Below are positions 17,176-27,429 of a stretch of 64,000 nucleotides of DNA, in pieces. Every line of letters begins with the position of its first letter. Position 1 is the stretch's first letter. The notes beneath the pieces were generated by a model. It did no database searches. It saw only the letters and a program-made list of their open reading frames with translations, and had not been told where the DNA came from. This DNA comes from Clostridium ragsdalei P11. Lineage in GTDB: Bacteria > Bacillota > Clostridia > Clostridiales > Clostridiaceae. The translations under genes were made by a program, and so were the position numbers. The DNA is taken from positions 55,013 through 119,012 of the forward strand of contig NZ_LROS01000002.1 in the NCBI RefSeq assembly GCF_001675165.1. The letters are read 5' to 3'.

Positions 17176-17937
17176 TTAATGTACCTCACTTTTTTTAAAC
17201 GAATAAGTGGTAAAAGTTATTAGAACTAAAAATAGAAAAACTCCTATTAAAATACCAACTGGAATAACTGACGGATTCAATAAGCTGCTTCCTGGTTCTA
17301 GGGGTAGTCCATTTGGATGATGATGCAATATTGGACACTGCAGTCTAAGGGGAAAGGTCCATGGAGATAGCCACCACAAAGAGGATGGGGCATAAGCTGC
17401 ACCGAGCTCTAAATTAGCTGCACAGGTTGCAAGTAATAAGACAAAGAAATTTATCTTTTTACTTAACCATAGGCATAGAGGAATCTGCCAGAGGGATGTA
17501 AGCCAGCCTATGATAGCGGCTATAAGACAATAGTAAAATGGTACACTATTTGCTTGTGTCCTAGTAAAGATCATATTTAATATAGTAAGAATTACACATA
17601 AAAAAATAGAGGATATCAATGTAAATGATGATAAAATTGTAATTTTAGATATCCAGGTTTTCTTTAAATCAATAGGAAAAGAAAAAATCGTCTTATAACC
17701 TGTGCTGTTTTGTTCAAGTTTGTGAAACATACTTGTAGTTAAAGCAATTAAAGCTGGCATCCATAATAAAGACCAATGATTTATAGAAGTAAAAACAGAG
17801 TCAGAAGTGAAATATCCAAAGCCTAAATAATCAAAAGTAAAGCTAAGAATAGTACATAATATAGGCATAAAAATAAGTATTTTACGAAGCATAGTTCTTT
17901 TTGTTTTAAAATTTTCAGCAATTAGATACTTGTTCAT
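17176..17937 (-). CDS. Lantibiotic-immunity type ABC permease (LanE/MutE-like)
   Basis: 253 residues with six predicted membrane segments, starting MNKYLIAENFKTKRTMLRK. A cytosolic N-terminal stretch followed by a long hydrophobic span is typical of MutE/SpaE permeases. Its ATG overlaps the stop of the ATPase gene upstream by four bases, and the next permease starts one base after its own stop. The two permeases probably form a heterodimer. The loop with WWLSPWTFPLRLQCP is also seen in shorter form in its partner (LPWVWPIRF), supporting a common origin. Confidence 0.82.
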   Translation of the reverse strand: MNKYLIAENFKTKRTMLRKILIFMPILCTILSFTFDYLGFGYFTSDSVFTSINHWSLLWMPALIALTTSMFHKLEQNSTGYKTIFSFPIDLKKTWISKITILSSFTLISSIFLCVILTILNMIFTRTQANSVPFYYCLIAAIIGWLTSLWQIPLCLWLSKKINFFVLLLATCAANLELGAAYAPSSLWWLSPWTFPLRLQCPILHHHPNGLPLEPGSSLLNPSVIPVGILIGVFLFLVLITFTTYSFKKSEVH

Positions 17938-18653
17938 CTGGCAATCCTTCTTCCTCTAGTAGTTTTTTCTGCAACACTCATAAATAGTTCTTCTAAATTT
18001 TCACCTGGGTTAACTTTTCCTTGATAACCTAATATGCCGTGACTCATAATTCCCACATAATCTACGATCTGTTCTACTTCTGCTAAGATGTGGCTGGATA
18101 GTATTACAGTCATCCCTTCCTCAGGAAAGGATTTTATGAGTTTTCGTAAGTCTTGAATACCAATAGGATCTAACCCATTAGTTGGTTCGTCTAGTATGAG
18201 TAACTTAGGATGATTTAAGATTGCAGTGGCAATTCCTAAACGTTGTTTCATTCCCATGGAGAAATTTTTAGCTTCCTTTTTACCTGTATCTGTTAAGTCT
18301 ACAATTTTTAATACTTCTTTAATACGTTTGTTAGGTAACCCTAAAAGGGTGGTGTGAACTTTTAGATTTTCCTCTGCAGTTAAATTTCCATAAATAGGAG
18401 GCTGCTCAATTAAGGCACCAATATTTCTTAAATCCTTACGGGTCCATGTATGACCATCAAAATTGATTTTACCTGAAGTTGGTTTTAGCAGTCCTGTTAA
18501 CATTTTTAATGTAGTAGATTTTCCTGCACCATTAGCACCAAGAAGTCCGTAAATATGATTTCTTGGAATTGAAATGTTAAGGCCATTTACAGCACAATCC
18601 CTTTTAAATATTTTTGTTAATTTTTGAGTTTCCAATAAATAATCTTTTCCCAT
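17934..18653 (-). CDS. Peptide-resistance ABC transporter ATPase (LanF/MutF-like)
   Basis: 239 residues. Walker A GANGAGKST, signature FSMGMKQRLGIA, Walker B LLILDEPTNGLDP and the switch His in SSHILAEVE are all intact. The SMGMKQRLG form of the signature is usual in the lantibiotic-immunity and bacitracin-type exporters. It is the first gene of the LanFEG-RK block, preceded by GGAAGGAG. Upstream, 190 bases separate it from a divergent chemoreceptor gene, and its promoter must lie there. Likely substrate: lantibiotics or other cationic antimicrobial peptides (inferred from the family). Confidence 0.9.
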   Translation of the reverse strand: MGKDYLLETQKLTKIFKRDCAVNGLNISIPRNHIYGLLGANGAGKSTTLKMLTGLLKPTSGKINFDGHTWTRKDLRNIGALIEQPPIYGNLTAEENLKVHTTLLGLPNKRIKEVLKIVDLTDTGKKEAKNFSMGMKQRLGIATAILNHPKLLILDEPTNGLDPIGIQDLRKLIKSFPEEGMTVILSSHILAEVEQIVDYVGIMSHGILGYQGKVNPGENLEELFMSVAEKTTRGRRIAR

Positions 18654-18843
18654 AATAAATACTCCTTCCTTATGTATAAGAAGAGAATATCAAATAAAAA
18701 TCAAGATTTTAACAAAATGCTGCTTGGATAAATAAGAAAGTCATTTAGACGAAAAATGTAATACAATAATAATTGATAAAGAGTTCCAGAAATATATCGA
18801 ATATTAAACTGGGGTATTAAACTGTGAAGGGAGAAGAATTTTA

Positions 18844-20559
18844 ATGAAACAGTGGTTTAGCAATTTAAAAATGGTTCAAAAAATAATGTCATTATCTATT
18901 TTAACATCTTTATTTATAATAATAGTAGGCATAATTGGAGGCATCTATATAGGACAGATAGGTAAAAATGCAGCTGACATGCATAATGACAATTTAGCTG
19001 GTATAAATGCTATTAGAGCTTTAAAGGACAATCAAACGGAAATTAGGGCAGACCTACTTTCTCTTGTATACAAAAGGGATAAAAATGAATTTAATGATAT
19101 AAAAAAAGAAATAGCTAATTTAAAAGAAGATAATACTAAAATTATGAATACTTATGAAAGTTCTATTACGAAGGATGAAGATAGAAAGCTATTTGAAGAA
19201 CTAAAAAAGTCAGTAAATGAGTATAGAGACATTCGTGAGCAACTTATAAAGCTTGTTAGTGAAAATAACTATGATGAAGCACTTAAAGTTTACCCTAAAG
19301 TTAGTATTGTAAGGAAAAAAATGAATAGTCAAATAGATAATATGATTAATCTCAATGTTAAGTGGGCTGATGATAAGGATGATGTTAATGACAAGATGAC
19401 GGCCAGTGCTTTTATTTTTATTGTAATTGTAACTGTTTTAGGGTTGGTTGTTTCTGTCTTACTAGGAATACTAATAGCTAAACTGATGTCGGAGAAAGTA
19501 AAAAAGATATTGCAATTGGGAGAAGCTATTGGAAGTGGGGACTTAACACAAAAAATAGATGTTAAGAGTAAGGACGAAATTGGCAAGCTTGCTGAAGCTT
19601 TAAATAAGTCAATGGAGAATATAAGAAATTTAATTTTACAAATTAGTAATAGTTCTACAGATATAAGTGCTTCTAGTGAAGAACTATCTGCAACAACAGA
19701 AGAAGTTTATGCTAGTATAGAAACTGTAAATGAGTCCACTGAACAAATAGCAAAGGGAAATGAAAGTTTAAGTGCTGTAACGGAAGAAGTAGATGCTGCT
19801 GTTCAGGAAATAAACTCAACTACAGCTGAACTTTCAAATAAAGCTGATAATGCATCATCTTCAGTAAAAGAAATAAAAACACGGGCAGCTGAGGTTAAAA
19901 CTAAGGCTAAAGCAGATATAGAAAATGGAGATAAAATTTATAGTGAAAAGCATGAGAACATTATAAAGGCCATAGAAGCAGGAAAAGTTGTTGATAAGGT
20001 AAAAGTAATGGCTGATTCCATAGGAGATATAGCAGAACAGACAAATTTATTGGCTTTAAATGCAGCTATAGAAGCAGCTAGTGCTGGAGAACACGGCAAA
20101 GGATTTGCAGTAGTGGCAGAGGAAGTAAGGGGACTGTCAGAGGAATCAGCAAAGGCTGTTACGCAAATTCAGAGTATGGTAGTACAAGTTCAAGATGCTT
20201 TTAATAATTTATCTAACAGTGCAAAAGATATACTGGAGTATATAAATAATAATGTAAAACCAAGCCAGAAACTGCTTCTGGAAACAGGTATGGCATATGA
20301 TAGGGATTCTGAATTTATGAATAATATGGCTAGAGATATAGCATCAGCTGCAAATAAAATGAGTCAAACTGTAGATCAAGTAACAGCAGCTATTGATAAT
20401 ATATCCTCAACTACACAAGAATCTGCATCAGGGTCTGAAGAAATATTAGGTAGTGTAACTGAAGTTTCCACTGCAATACAGGATATAGCAAAATCTGCAC
20501 AAACTCAATCGGAACTTGCACAAAATCTTGATGAAATGATTCATAAATTTACTGTATAG
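18844..20559 (+). CDS. Methyl-accepting chemotaxis protein with 4HB sensor
   Basis: 571 residues. TM1 is near 15-35, a four-helix-bundle ligand domain at about 36-185, TM2 near 188-212, HAMP to about 265, and a long coiled-coil signalling domain. The hairpin tip [19 protein letters not shown] contacts CheA/CheW. The cytosolic segment around 370-380 has an irregular stretch ([14 protein letters not shown]) within the coiled coil. Ligand unknown. It is monocistronic with its own GAAGGGAG site; a clear hairpin terminator lies 42 bases after the stop. Confidence 0.94.
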   Translation: MKQWFSNLKMVQKIMSLSILTSLFIIIVGIIGGIYIGQIGKNAADMHNDNLAGINAIRALKDNQTEIRADLLSLVYKRDKNEFNDIKKEIANLKEDNTKIMNTYESSITKDEDRKLFEELKKSVNEYRDIREQLIKLVSENNYDEALKVYPKVSIVRKKMNSQIDNMINLNVKWADDKDDVNDKMTASAFIFIVIVTVLGLVVSVLLGILIAKLMSEKVKKILQLGEAIGSGDLTQKIDVKSKDEIGKLAEALNKSMENIRNLILQISNSSTDISASSEELSATTEEVYASIETVNESTEQIAKGNESLSAVTEEVDAAVQEINSTTAELSNKADNASSSVKEIKTRAAEVKTKAKADIENGDKIYSEKHENIIKAIEAGKVVDKVKVMADSIGDIAEQTNLLALNAAIEAASAGEHGKGFAVVAEEVRGLSEESAKAVTQIQSMVVQVQDAFNNLSNSAKDILEYINNNVKPSQKLLLETGMAYDRDSEFMNNMARDIASAANKMSQTVDQVTAAIDNISSTTQESASGSEEILGSVTEVSTAIQDIAKSAQTQSELAQNLDEMIHKFTV

Positions 20560-20600
20560 ATATTTAAAAATTTATTTTATAAGTTCTAAGTATTATAGAA

Positions 20601-20630
20601 AACATGCGAACCTAATCGCATGTTTTTTTT
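20601..20630. terminator. Rho-independent terminator after the chemoreceptor
   Basis: AACATGCGA and TCGCATGTT form a 9-bp stem with a 6-base loop, followed by eight T. It lies between two convergent genes. The opposite strand also ends in a short T-run, so it may serve both. Confidence 0.85.
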
Positions 20631-20667
20631 ATCCGAAGAATTACTTGATTTAGGATACTGTGTTTAA

Positions 20668-21189
20668 TTAGAGTTTACCATTTCGTATGAATTCATTTAA
20701 TCTTTTGTTTTTTATAAGTTTTATAAAAAAATACATAATAATTATAAATCCTACTATTTCAGTTAGGTAGTAGGAGGGATCTGTAAGAAGTCTTTGAAGC
20801 GTTCCTTGTGACCAATTTCCTTCTGGTCTTTCAGGGAATTTAAATCCTAAAAATGGCCAAAAAAGTATTCCTTTATATAACTGCATACTGTCAAGTATTA
20901 GATGGATTGAAGTTGAAACCCCAAGTGTGAAAATACGGTTTCCTTTATTTCTTTTAATACGACCTATGCCTATTGATAAAAGTATAAGTGAAAATAAAAG
21001 AGTATGCCCGAATATACGACTATTATGGAAGGTATTTCTAAATAGAAATGCTCCTATGGGCTTATCTATGAGGTCAGGAAGAATTGCCCCAACAAGAACA
21101 AATCTATAGTCAATTGTCTCCTTTTTATGTATCTTTTCATAAAGTTTAAAAGCTGCTGTTGTGGGGCCAAGGTGTCCAAAAAAAACCAT
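20668..21189 (-). CDS. Membrane-bound metal-dependent hydrolase family protein (YdjM/DUF457-like)
   Basis: 173 residues with about four membrane segments. The conserved polar residues of this family are present: GHLGPTT near the N terminus, AILPDLIDKP, FGHTLLFSL and HLILDSMQ, giving His/Asp pairs that could bind metal. Relatives are named inner-membrane hydrolases, but their substrate is not known. It lies downstream of the cyclophilin gene on the same strand with a short gap, so the two may be co-transcribed. Confidence 0.75.
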   Translation of the reverse strand: MVFFGHLGPTTAAFKLYEKIHKKETIDYRFVLVGAILPDLIDKPIGAFLFRNTFHNSRIFGHTLLFSLILLSIGIGRIKRNKGNRIFTLGVSTSIHLILDSMQLYKGILFWPFLGFKFPERPEGNWSQGTLQRLLTDPSYYLTEIVGFIIIMYFFIKLIKNKRLNEFIRNGKL

Positions 21190-21219
21190 ATAATTTATCT
21201 CCTAACCTAATTATTTATT

Positions 21220-21744
21220 TTAATCATTTGTCTTTTGTGGTTCATCATATTCTTTGCCAAAAGTATCTATGGTTACATTTTTCATCTTTTGGTCTTCATA
21301 AGGCTTATCATTGTAATCTCTTTCTTGTGCTACAATTTCATCTACTGTATCAATTCCTTCTACAACTTTTCCAAAAGCAGCATACTGACCATCGAGATGA
21401 GGTGCATTATCTGTCATTATAAAAAATTGAGAGCCTGCAGAATTAGGAGCCATAGTTCTAGCCATAGATATTACACCTTTTTCATGTTTCAAATTATTTT
21501 CAAAATTATTTGATGAAAATTCACCCTTAATTGAGTAACCTGGGCCGCCCATTCCTGTGCCTTCAGGATCTCCTCCTTGAATCATGAATCCTGGTATAAT
21601 CCTGTGAAAAATTGTACCATTATAAAATCCCTTTTTAACTAATGATATAAAATTATTTACTGTATTTGGCGCGGTGTCGGGATAAAGTTCTATTTTTATT
21701 AATTTACCATTTTCCATTTCAATTGTAACTATAGGATTTTTCAT
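21220..21744 (-). CDS. Peptidyl-prolyl cis-trans isomerase, cyclophilin type
   Basis: 174 residues forming a complete single-domain cyclophilin. Motifs: FHRIIPGFMIQGGDP (catalytic Arg in FHR), SMARTMAPNSAGSQFFI and HLDGQYAAFGKV. It speeds proline isomerisation in folding proteins. There is no signal peptide, so it should act in the cytosol. The start MKNPIVTIEMENG is preceded by GGAAG. The C terminus carries a short charged tail (KEYDEPQKTND). Confidence 0.95.
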   Translation of the reverse strand: MKNPIVTIEMENGKLIKIELYPDTAPNTVNNFISLVKKGFYNGTIFHRIIPGFMIQGGDPEGTGMGGPGYSIKGEFSSNNFENNLKHEKGVISMARTMAPNSAGSQFFIMTDNAPHLDGQYAAFGKVVEGIDTVDEIVAQERDYNDKPYEDQKMKNVTIDTFGKEYDEPQKTND

Positions 21745-21854
21745 TTATCTTCCTTCTTTCATTAAATTTGTATGTATTTATACAATAAGTTTTATTACAG
21801 CTTCTGTCAAGTAAGTAATATTGAAATAAAATAAACAATTAATAAGTGAAAAGA

Positions 21855-21897
21855 GGAACGTGCCTAGATTTAATTTACACTGATCTAGGCACGTTCC
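21855..21897. terminator. Strong hairpin after the second chemoreceptor
   Basis: Two perfect 15-base arms (GGAACGTGCCTAGAT and its complement) enclose a 13-base loop. T-runs are short on both sides (CTCTTTTC for the minus strand). It lies 24 bases after the stop of the minus-strand chemoreceptor and probably terminates it. Confidence 0.7.
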
Positions 21898-21920
21898 ATT
21901 TTAGATATATTCTATTATTT

Positions 21921-23969
21921 TTACATCTTAAACGTATTTATATCTGAGCCTAATTTTACAGCCATATTAGATAAATTCTCTGATACTTCTGCTACTTCTT
22001 TCATAATAGCCATTTGTTCCTCGGAGGAAGCTGCTATACTTTGTATACTTTCTGATGATTCCTTAGAAATATCTGATATTTTGTTTACTGAATTAACCAT
22101 ATCCTGTATGGAAATTGTAATTTGGTGTACTCCCTTAGCTACATATTGTATTTGATCAGAAACACTACTTATATCTTTTAATATTTCACTAAAAGAAGTC
22201 CCTGTATTTTTAACTAAATTAATACCCACTTTAACTGATTTGCTGCTTTCTTGCATGGAAGTTACTGCTTTTTGAATTTCATTTTGTATTTCTTTAATAA
22301 GTACATTAATTTGAGTAGATGAATTAGATGACTGTTCTGCTAATACTCTGACTTCTTCTGCTACAACGGCAAATCCCTTTCCATGTTCTCCAGCTCTGGC
22401 AGCTTCTATAGCTGCATTTAAGGCAAGTAAATTAGTTTGTTCCGATACATCTATAATAATAGAACTTATATTTCCGATTTCTCCTGATTTACTATTTAGT
22501 ATATTTACAACTTTTGATAATACTGTAGTATTATTATCTATGATTTCCATCTGTTCTACAGCATTATTTACCACACTTGTACCTTCTTCGGCTTTTTTAT
22601 AAGTTTCAACAGAATGATTTGTAACGTCCTGTACCTTTTCGGATATTTTATCTATATCTCCATAAATATTGGTCATACTATTTACTGTTTTATCTGCATC
22701 TGCTACCTGGTTGTTGCTGCCTTCAGCTATATGAGATACAGATGTTGCTATTTGACTTGCAGTGGTTTCTGTCTGCTCAGAACTAGCAGCTAATTCCTCT
22801 GAAATAGAAACTATCTGCTCTATACTTTCAGAAACCCCTGAAATCATATTTTTTAAGCCTGCAGTCATACTATTTAAATTTTTACTCATAATATTTAACT
22901 CATCTTTTGTGTTTATTTCTAATGTTTTTGTTAAATCTCCCTTAGAAACAGCATGTACTAATTCGTTAACTTTTGATATGTTATTCCTAATTTGTCTACT
23001 AAACCAGATTGCTACAAGTACGCTTAGTGCAATAATTATCAAAAATGTAAGTATTGTTTTAAAAAGAAAAGACTTAAGTGGAGCATATAATTCTGATTGA
23101 GAAACAGTTATGGCTATTGTCCAACCTGTTTCTGGGACTGTAGTATAATATACTCTATATTTATCATTATTTTGGTAGAAAGTGTTTTCACCACTTTTCT
23201 GTTTTACAATGTCATTTCCAATAGCTGCTAAACTACTATTACTGTCATTTGAAATTTTAACTTTCATAATTTTGCTTTTATCTGGGGCTGATATATATGT
23301 CCCATCACTACTTAAAAGGAAGGCTCTACCACTTGTACCAAACTTCATGTCTTGTATAGCTTTTTGTAGACTAGTTAAATCCATGTCTGCTGTAGTAGCA
23401 CCAATAAACTGTTTGTTTTGATCATAAAAAGGTGATGCTGCAGTAACCATGGTAACTTTACTAGTATCATCATAATAAGGTATAGACCAAACTAAGCTCT
23501 TATTTGCATTTTTGGCGTTTTTATACCAATCATACTTGAAATAATTATAAGTTTCATTACTATACTCATCTGTATATTCTACATTACCGTTATTTTTATA
23601 TGCATAGGGTCCATAGTACTTTTGACTTGCATTATATTTATTTGGTTCATACCAGACTCCTGAACCATATGTTTCCTCATTAGTTTTTACAAAGTTCTCC
23701 AATAAGGATTTATAAGCATCTGGGCTTAAAGTGCCTCCTGAAGTCTCGGCTACTTTGGCCAAAGTTTCAGCTACTTTACCATCCTTTAATAAAAGTTTTT
23801 GAATATTTTCTACAGACTCATGTAACTTATAGTCCATTTTTTCATCAATTTGAGCATTGATCATGTTTTTAGAATTAGTATATCCAATAAAGGATACTAT
23901 AGATGTTCCTAGTAAAACTAATGGTAAGATACATGCTAAAATTTTTCCTTGCATATTTCTTAATTTCAA
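21921..23969 (-). CDS. Methyl-accepting chemotaxis protein with dCache sensor
   Basis: 682 residues. TM1 near 10-30, a large extracellular double-Cache domain to about 295 (with a [17 protein letters not shown] segment typical of dCache_1), TM2 near 300-322, HAMP, then the methyl-accepting domain with the tip [19 protein letters not shown]. dCache receptors bind small molecules such as amino acids directly; which one cannot be told. The start [12 protein letters not shown] lies just before TM1. It is transcribed away from the Cys-rich protein gene. Confidence 0.94.
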   Translation of the reverse strand: MKLRNMQGKILACILPLVLLGTSIVSFIGYTNSKNMINAQIDEKMDYKLHESVENIQKLLLKDGKVAETLAKVAETSGGTLSPDAYKSLLENFVKTNEETYGSGVWYEPNKYNASQKYYGPYAYKNNGNVEYTDEYSNETYNYFKYDWYKNAKNANKSLVWSIPYYDDTSKVTMVTAASPFYDQNKQFIGATTADMDLTSLQKAIQDMKFGTSGRAFLLSSDGTYISAPDKSKIMKVKISNDSNSSLAAIGNDIVKQKSGENTFYQNNDKYRVYYTTVPETGWTIAITVSQSELYAPLKSFLFKTILTFLIIIALSVLVAIWFSRQIRNNISKVNELVHAVSKGDLTKTLEINTKDELNIMSKNLNSMTAGLKNMISGVSESIEQIVSISEELAASSEQTETTASQIATSVSHIAEGSNNQVADADKTVNSMTNIYGDIDKISEKVQDVTNHSVETYKKAEEGTSVVNNAVEQMEIIDNNTTVLSKVVNILNSKSGEIGNISSIIIDVSEQTNLLALNAAIEAARAGEHGKGFAVVAEEVRVLAEQSSNSSTQINVLIKEIQNEIQKAVTSMQESSKSVKVGINLVKNTGTSFSEILKDISSVSDQIQYVAKGVHQITISIQDMVNSVNKISDISKESSESIQSIAASSEEQMAIMKEVAEVSENLSNMAVKLGSDINTFKM

Positions 23970-24331
23970 CTAAATTACCCCTTTTCAAGTGTTATTATAT
24001 GGATTCTTTAATATTAATGTGGATTGCGTATATTATTTATGTTTTGTACATATAAAAGTGCAATTAGTTTAGTATTATAAAAATCCCCTTTCTACCATAT
24101 CATAAGGGAAATTTTAACTCAATTATATTTGAAAAGAAGTATATATTCTCAAATATATTGTGACAATTATTCTATACTTGTTAACATTTTCTTAAATTTA
24201 GTCATGAAAATTATTTATTCTATTATTTATTGGGGGTTTTTCTAAAATAAGAGATGCTATTAAATGCATAAAGTCAAATATTTAGAGCAAAATAAAATGT
24301 AGACATAAAAGTTTTAAGGAGGGTTTAGATT
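23970..24331. other. 362-base divergent intergenic region
   Basis: It separates the divergent chemoreceptor and Cys-rich protein genes and must hold both promoters. One weak hairpin is visible (AAAATCCCCTT near 24080 against AAGGGAAATTTT near 24104). No coding potential and no recognised operator were seen. Confidence 0.5.
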
Positions 24332-24682
24332 ATGAATTCAACTTTAATGGCTCCAAATGCTCAGTATCAATCATGTATTGATTCTTGTAATAAATGTATG
24401 CAATTATGTGAGGAATGTTTCAGAATGTGCCTGTCAGAACCAGATGTAAAGGCAAGAGAACATTGTATAGTTGATTTAGTTGATTGTGCAGAAATTTGTA
24501 GAACAGCTGCAACTACCATGGCTAGAAGAGGATATCATGTAAATGATATTTGCAATTTGTGTGCAACAACTTGTGATGAATGTGCATCCGAATGCAGCAA
24601 ATTCAATGATGAACACTGTAGAATGTGTGCAGATGCATGTCGTCAATGTGCTGATGAGTGCAGAAGAATGAGGACTATGTAA
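24332..24682 (+). CDS. Cys-rich four-helix-bundle protein (DUF326/Csp-like)
   Basis: 116 residues with 19 cysteines, many in C-x3-C or C-x2-C steps along helices (SCIDSCNKCMQLCEEC and CDECASEC). This matches the four-helix copper-storage (Csp) and DUF326 ferredoxin-like family, in which inward-facing Cys bind many Cu(I) ions. There is no signal peptide, so it would be a cytosolic Csp3-type protein. It has a strong AAGGAGGG site and its own terminator. No copper ATPase or CsoR is adjacent, so copper is inferred from the family alone. Confidence 0.85.
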   Translation: MNSTLMAPNAQYQSCIDSCNKCMQLCEECFRMCLSEPDVKAREHCIVDLVDCAEICRTAATTMARRGYHVNDICNLCATTCDECASECSKFNDEHCRMCADACRQCADECRRMRTM

Positions 24683-24717
24683 AAAAAGTATAGTGATAAA
24701 AGTATAATGACAAAAAG

Positions 24718-24749
24718 AAACCTCTTTGTGTTTTCACGAAGAGGTTTTT
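24718..24749 (+). terminator. Rho-independent terminator after the Cys-rich protein
   Basis: AAACCTCTT and AAGAGGTTT with an inner GTG/CAC pair around a TTTT loop, followed by T5. It lies 35 bases after the stop. Confidence 0.85.
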
Positions 24750-24857
24750 GCAGTATTTTTATTAGATATTGGAACCTTGTCCCTATTAATGAGTATTATA
24801 TAATAGCAAAATAAAAATTTCAAACAATTAAATATCGTTAAATTTGGGGATGAGAAT

Positions 24858-25967
24858 ATGGAACATGATTCAAAAGGAAAAATAAAAACTCACTCACAAA
24901 GGGAAGTTAGTTCAGTATCTAAAAAGGAAGGAATTATACTAGACTTAAGTGATTTGCACTATACAACAGACATCGATGAAAAAAATGAAGCATACCTTTT
25001 AATAAGTGACTTAAAAAAGGTTTACTTTGATAATCCTGAAAGCAGTATAAAGCTAACTGATATTGATTATGTAGTAATTAGTGGAGATTTTGTTGAACGT
25101 GGCGATTCAGAATCATCCTTTGAAAAAGCATTCAAGTTTATAGATATATTGAGTAAAGAACTTAATGTACCTTATCAAAAAATAGTTATAGTACCTGGAA
25201 ACCATGATTTAAGTTGGAGTGTTACTATGAGCAGCTATCATTTAACTATTGGTACTCCCGGACCTAACGATAAAGTAGTTACTAATGTTGGAACTGATTT
25301 GTTTTATTTAAAAAGAAATGATGCAGAATGGTATAAAAAATTTACAAACTACAGCAGATATTTGTATGAGATGTTATATAAAGTTCCTTTTCCAGATAAT
25401 CCTAAAGAACAGCTTAAAGTTATATTGGGGGATTTTATAGATAATGAAAAAGTAGCATTCTTCATGTTAAATACTGCTGCTGAAATTGACCAGTTCAATC
25501 GTGAAGTAACTTATTTTGATACGGATGGATTAATAAAGGTTTCAAGACAGCTGCCTCAGGACAATATAATAAAAATAGCAGTAGGACATCATCCTGTAGA
25601 TCTTACAAATAGCTATGGAAATGATATTCCCTTTGCAAATGCACTTCAAAATGAAAATTTTAAAATTTACTTGCATGGCCATGTTCATAGGAGCATAAGT
25701 TTGGATTATCTAAACCCTCAAAATATAAATCCTAACATGGTTATGATTGGAGCTGGAGCCTTAAGCGTTGGGAAAAGTGGCTTATGGCCTGGTGTTCCTG
25801 AAAGGTACAATGTAATAAAAATATCCAAAACAGATAAACCTGATAAAATACTTGTATCAGTAAATACCCGTCAGCGGGAGTATATAGGAAGTTACTGGCA
25901 GCCAGCATATATATACTATAAAGATGACGGAAAAAAGCTGACGAATATATGGAGAAATGTTATATAA
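24858..25967 (+). CDS. Calcineurin-like metallophosphoesterase
   Basis: 369 residues with all five metal-site blocks: DLSDLHYT (DxH) near 34, SGDFVERGD near 78, PGNHDLSW near 115, VGHHPVD near 248 and LHGHVHRS near 278. The di-metal site should be active. Relatives split phosphodiester or phosphomonoester bonds in nucleotides or nucleic acids. The insert between GNHD and GHH is long (about 125 residues), which is unusual for a simple phosphodiesterase. There is no signal peptide. Its neighbours do not suggest a pathway. An inverted palindromic repeat starts 22 bases after its stop. Confidence 0.88.
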   Translation: MEHDSKGKIKTHSQREVSSVSKKEGIILDLSDLHYTTDIDEKNEAYLLISDLKKVYFDNPESSIKLTDIDYVVISGDFVERGDSESSFEKAFKFIDILSKELNVPYQKIVIVPGNHDLSWSVTMSSYHLTIGTPGPNDKVVTNVGTDLFYLKRNDAEWYKKFTNYSRYLYEMLYKVPFPDNPKEQLKVILGDFIDNEKVAFFMLNTAAEIDQFNREVTYFDTDGLIKVSRQLPQDNIIKIAVGHHPVDLTNSYGNDIPFANALQNENFKIYLHGHVHRSISLDYLNPQNINPNMVMIGAGALSVGKSGLWPGVPERYNVIKISKTDKPDKILVSVNTRQREYIGSYWQPAYIYYKDDGKKLTNIWRNVI

Positions 25968-25989
25968 ATTAATAACGCAACTTTTGCAC

Positions 25990-26205
25990 ATATGAAATTT
26001 TGACTTAATATAAAAATATTGTGAGACAAAGCTTTTGAAAATAACAAAGTTCAAATAACAAAGAACAGGCAAAGATGATTTCCCTCATACCTCAGGAAAT
26101 CTATAATTTTAATATTTTCTGACGTTAGGAAGAAAATTATCCTTATTTGATATTTGAACTTTGTACTTTGTTATTTAAAAAAATTGTTTCGCAATTTTTT
26201 TAAAT
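25990..26205. repeat. Palindromic repeat element, copy 2 (inverted relative to copy 1)
   Basis: Reverse complement of the element at 9711-9926. The best shared parts are the AACAAAGTTCAAATA arms, the inner GATTTCCCTCAT and CCTCAGGAAATCTATA block, and the outer edge AATTTTGACTTAATATA. As in copy 1 it sits between two convergent genes. The copies differ in scattered bases and in the spacing of T-runs, so they are not a recent duplication. Confidence 0.8.
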
Positions 26206-26213
26206 AACATTAT

Positions 26214-26267
26214 ACTGGGAAATATGCTGATAAATTGAAATCAAACTTATCAGCATATTTCTCAGTG
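26214..26267. terminator. Long hairpin after the DNRLRE-type gene
   Basis: A 20-base arm at 26214-26233 pairs with 26248-26267, with a single G-T wobble and a 14-base loop. T-runs are weak. It lies just outside repeat copy 2 and 31 bases after the minus-strand stop, so it is the probable end of that transcript. Confidence 0.6.
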
Positions 26268-26297
26268 TAAATAAATGTCATATAAAATATATACAAA

Positions 26298-27128
26298 TTA
26301 TTTGTAAAATTGAAATACAAATGATGCTTTTATATGAGCACTATTTTTACAAAGTAAAAGTAATCTGGAGTATTTACCATAGTACCTTGAAATTAGCACA
26401 TTTGTAGTATGGGGATTAACTAAAACTTTTGTATCGGTAATCCAGTTCATTAAATTACCACTAACTTGTACTGCCGCAGCAACTGGATAATTACTTTCAT
26501 TGGTAACGAAAAAAGTACCTTCATTGATGTCTTCAATATTTACTACTTCAGAAACTGTACTTTTATACAAATCAAAAGTCCAGTGATACTCTTTTACTCC
26601 CATAAAACGTTTGATTGTTTTAGGTTGCTTATCACAGCAGGTAATTAATAATTTAGGACTTAATTTATCATCTTCCGTGGAATTTGAGCTAAATATAAAG
26701 AGTGATTTTTCTTTTTCATCGGAACTTAACATAAATAGTTTGTTCTTTATAATATCAAAATTATTATTATAAAATAGATCCATTATATTTATATCAATAG
26801 ATCCATGAGAATCTTTATTTACTGTATAGGATATTTGAGTTTGTGGATTACTACATTCATTTAATTCACAAATATTCTTGTCCACTTCTGATATATATAG
26901 ATTAGGACTCAGAGACAATGTCTTTAACTCTTTTAAATATAGCCTCAAAATTATAGAATTAATATGAAAATCCTTTAACCAATTAGAAATATCAAAAAAG
27001 ATATAACCTTTATAATCTTTATCAGACTCAAGTCCAGTAAAAAGTGTGTTTAGTATAATATTTTTAGGGTTTAAGTTAGTAGCGGTGAAACATTTTGAAG
27101 CAGGTATTTCTATAGAGGTATCTTCCAT
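26298..27128 (-). CDS. DNRLRE-domain/DUF6385-like protein
   Basis: 276 residues. The first 165 or so resemble DNRLRE domains: beta-rich, with GYIFFDISNWLKDF, SIILRLYLKEL and a late SPKLLITCC strand. The rest (from WTFDLYKSTVSEVVNI) resembles the beta-sandwich tails found after DNRLRE in clostridial proteins. There is no signal peptide or anchor, although similar proteins are often associated with spores or the cell surface. The function is unknown. The start MEDTSIEIPASKCF follows GGAAG. Confidence 0.65.
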   Translation of the reverse strand: MEDTSIEIPASKCFTATNLNPKNIILNTLFTGLESDKDYKGYIFFDISNWLKDFHINSIILRLYLKELKTLSLSPNLYISEVDKNICELNECSNPQTQISYTVNKDSHGSIDINIMDLFYNNNFDIIKNKLFMLSSDEKEKSLFIFSSNSTEDDKLSPKLLITCCDKQPKTIKRFMGVKEYHWTFDLYKSTVSEVVNIEDINEGTFFVTNESNYPVAAAVQVSGNLMNWITDTKVLVNPHTTNVLISRYYGKYSRLLLLCKNSAHIKASFVFQFYK

Positions 27129-27429
27129 AATATATCACTTCCTTTTTATTGTAAGTAACAGGTGCATAACATAATAATTTAATAGAAGTAATATAAGGTA
27201 TATTTTATAAACAAATTCAATGCCCATAGTATCAGTATAGAAAATTTAATTGAAAAGTTGACTTATATTTTAGATATTTTTACTATTATAACTGCTTCAA
27301 TATAGTATATAATGGAAGTATATAAGAATGAAAACTGTGGTAAATATGATTTGAGGGGTATATGATAGATTACAATTTTAATGATATAAGTGATTAAAAA
27401 AACTGGGTTATAAAATATTATGTTTTAGG
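27129..27429. other. 301-base divergent intergenic region with a sigma-A-like promoter
   Basis: TTGACT (27258-27263), a 17-base spacer and TACTAT (27281-27286) form a good vegetative promoter for the rightward gene, giving a leader of about 135 bases. A possible 11-codon ORF begins at 27362 after GAGGGG, but the spacing is too short to be convincing. Nothing else is recognised. Confidence 0.5.

Noticed and set aside
27362..27397. An 11-codon leader peptide before the YdcF-like gene
   Set aside because: The GAGGGG site is only three bases from the ATG, and no attenuator structure follows.
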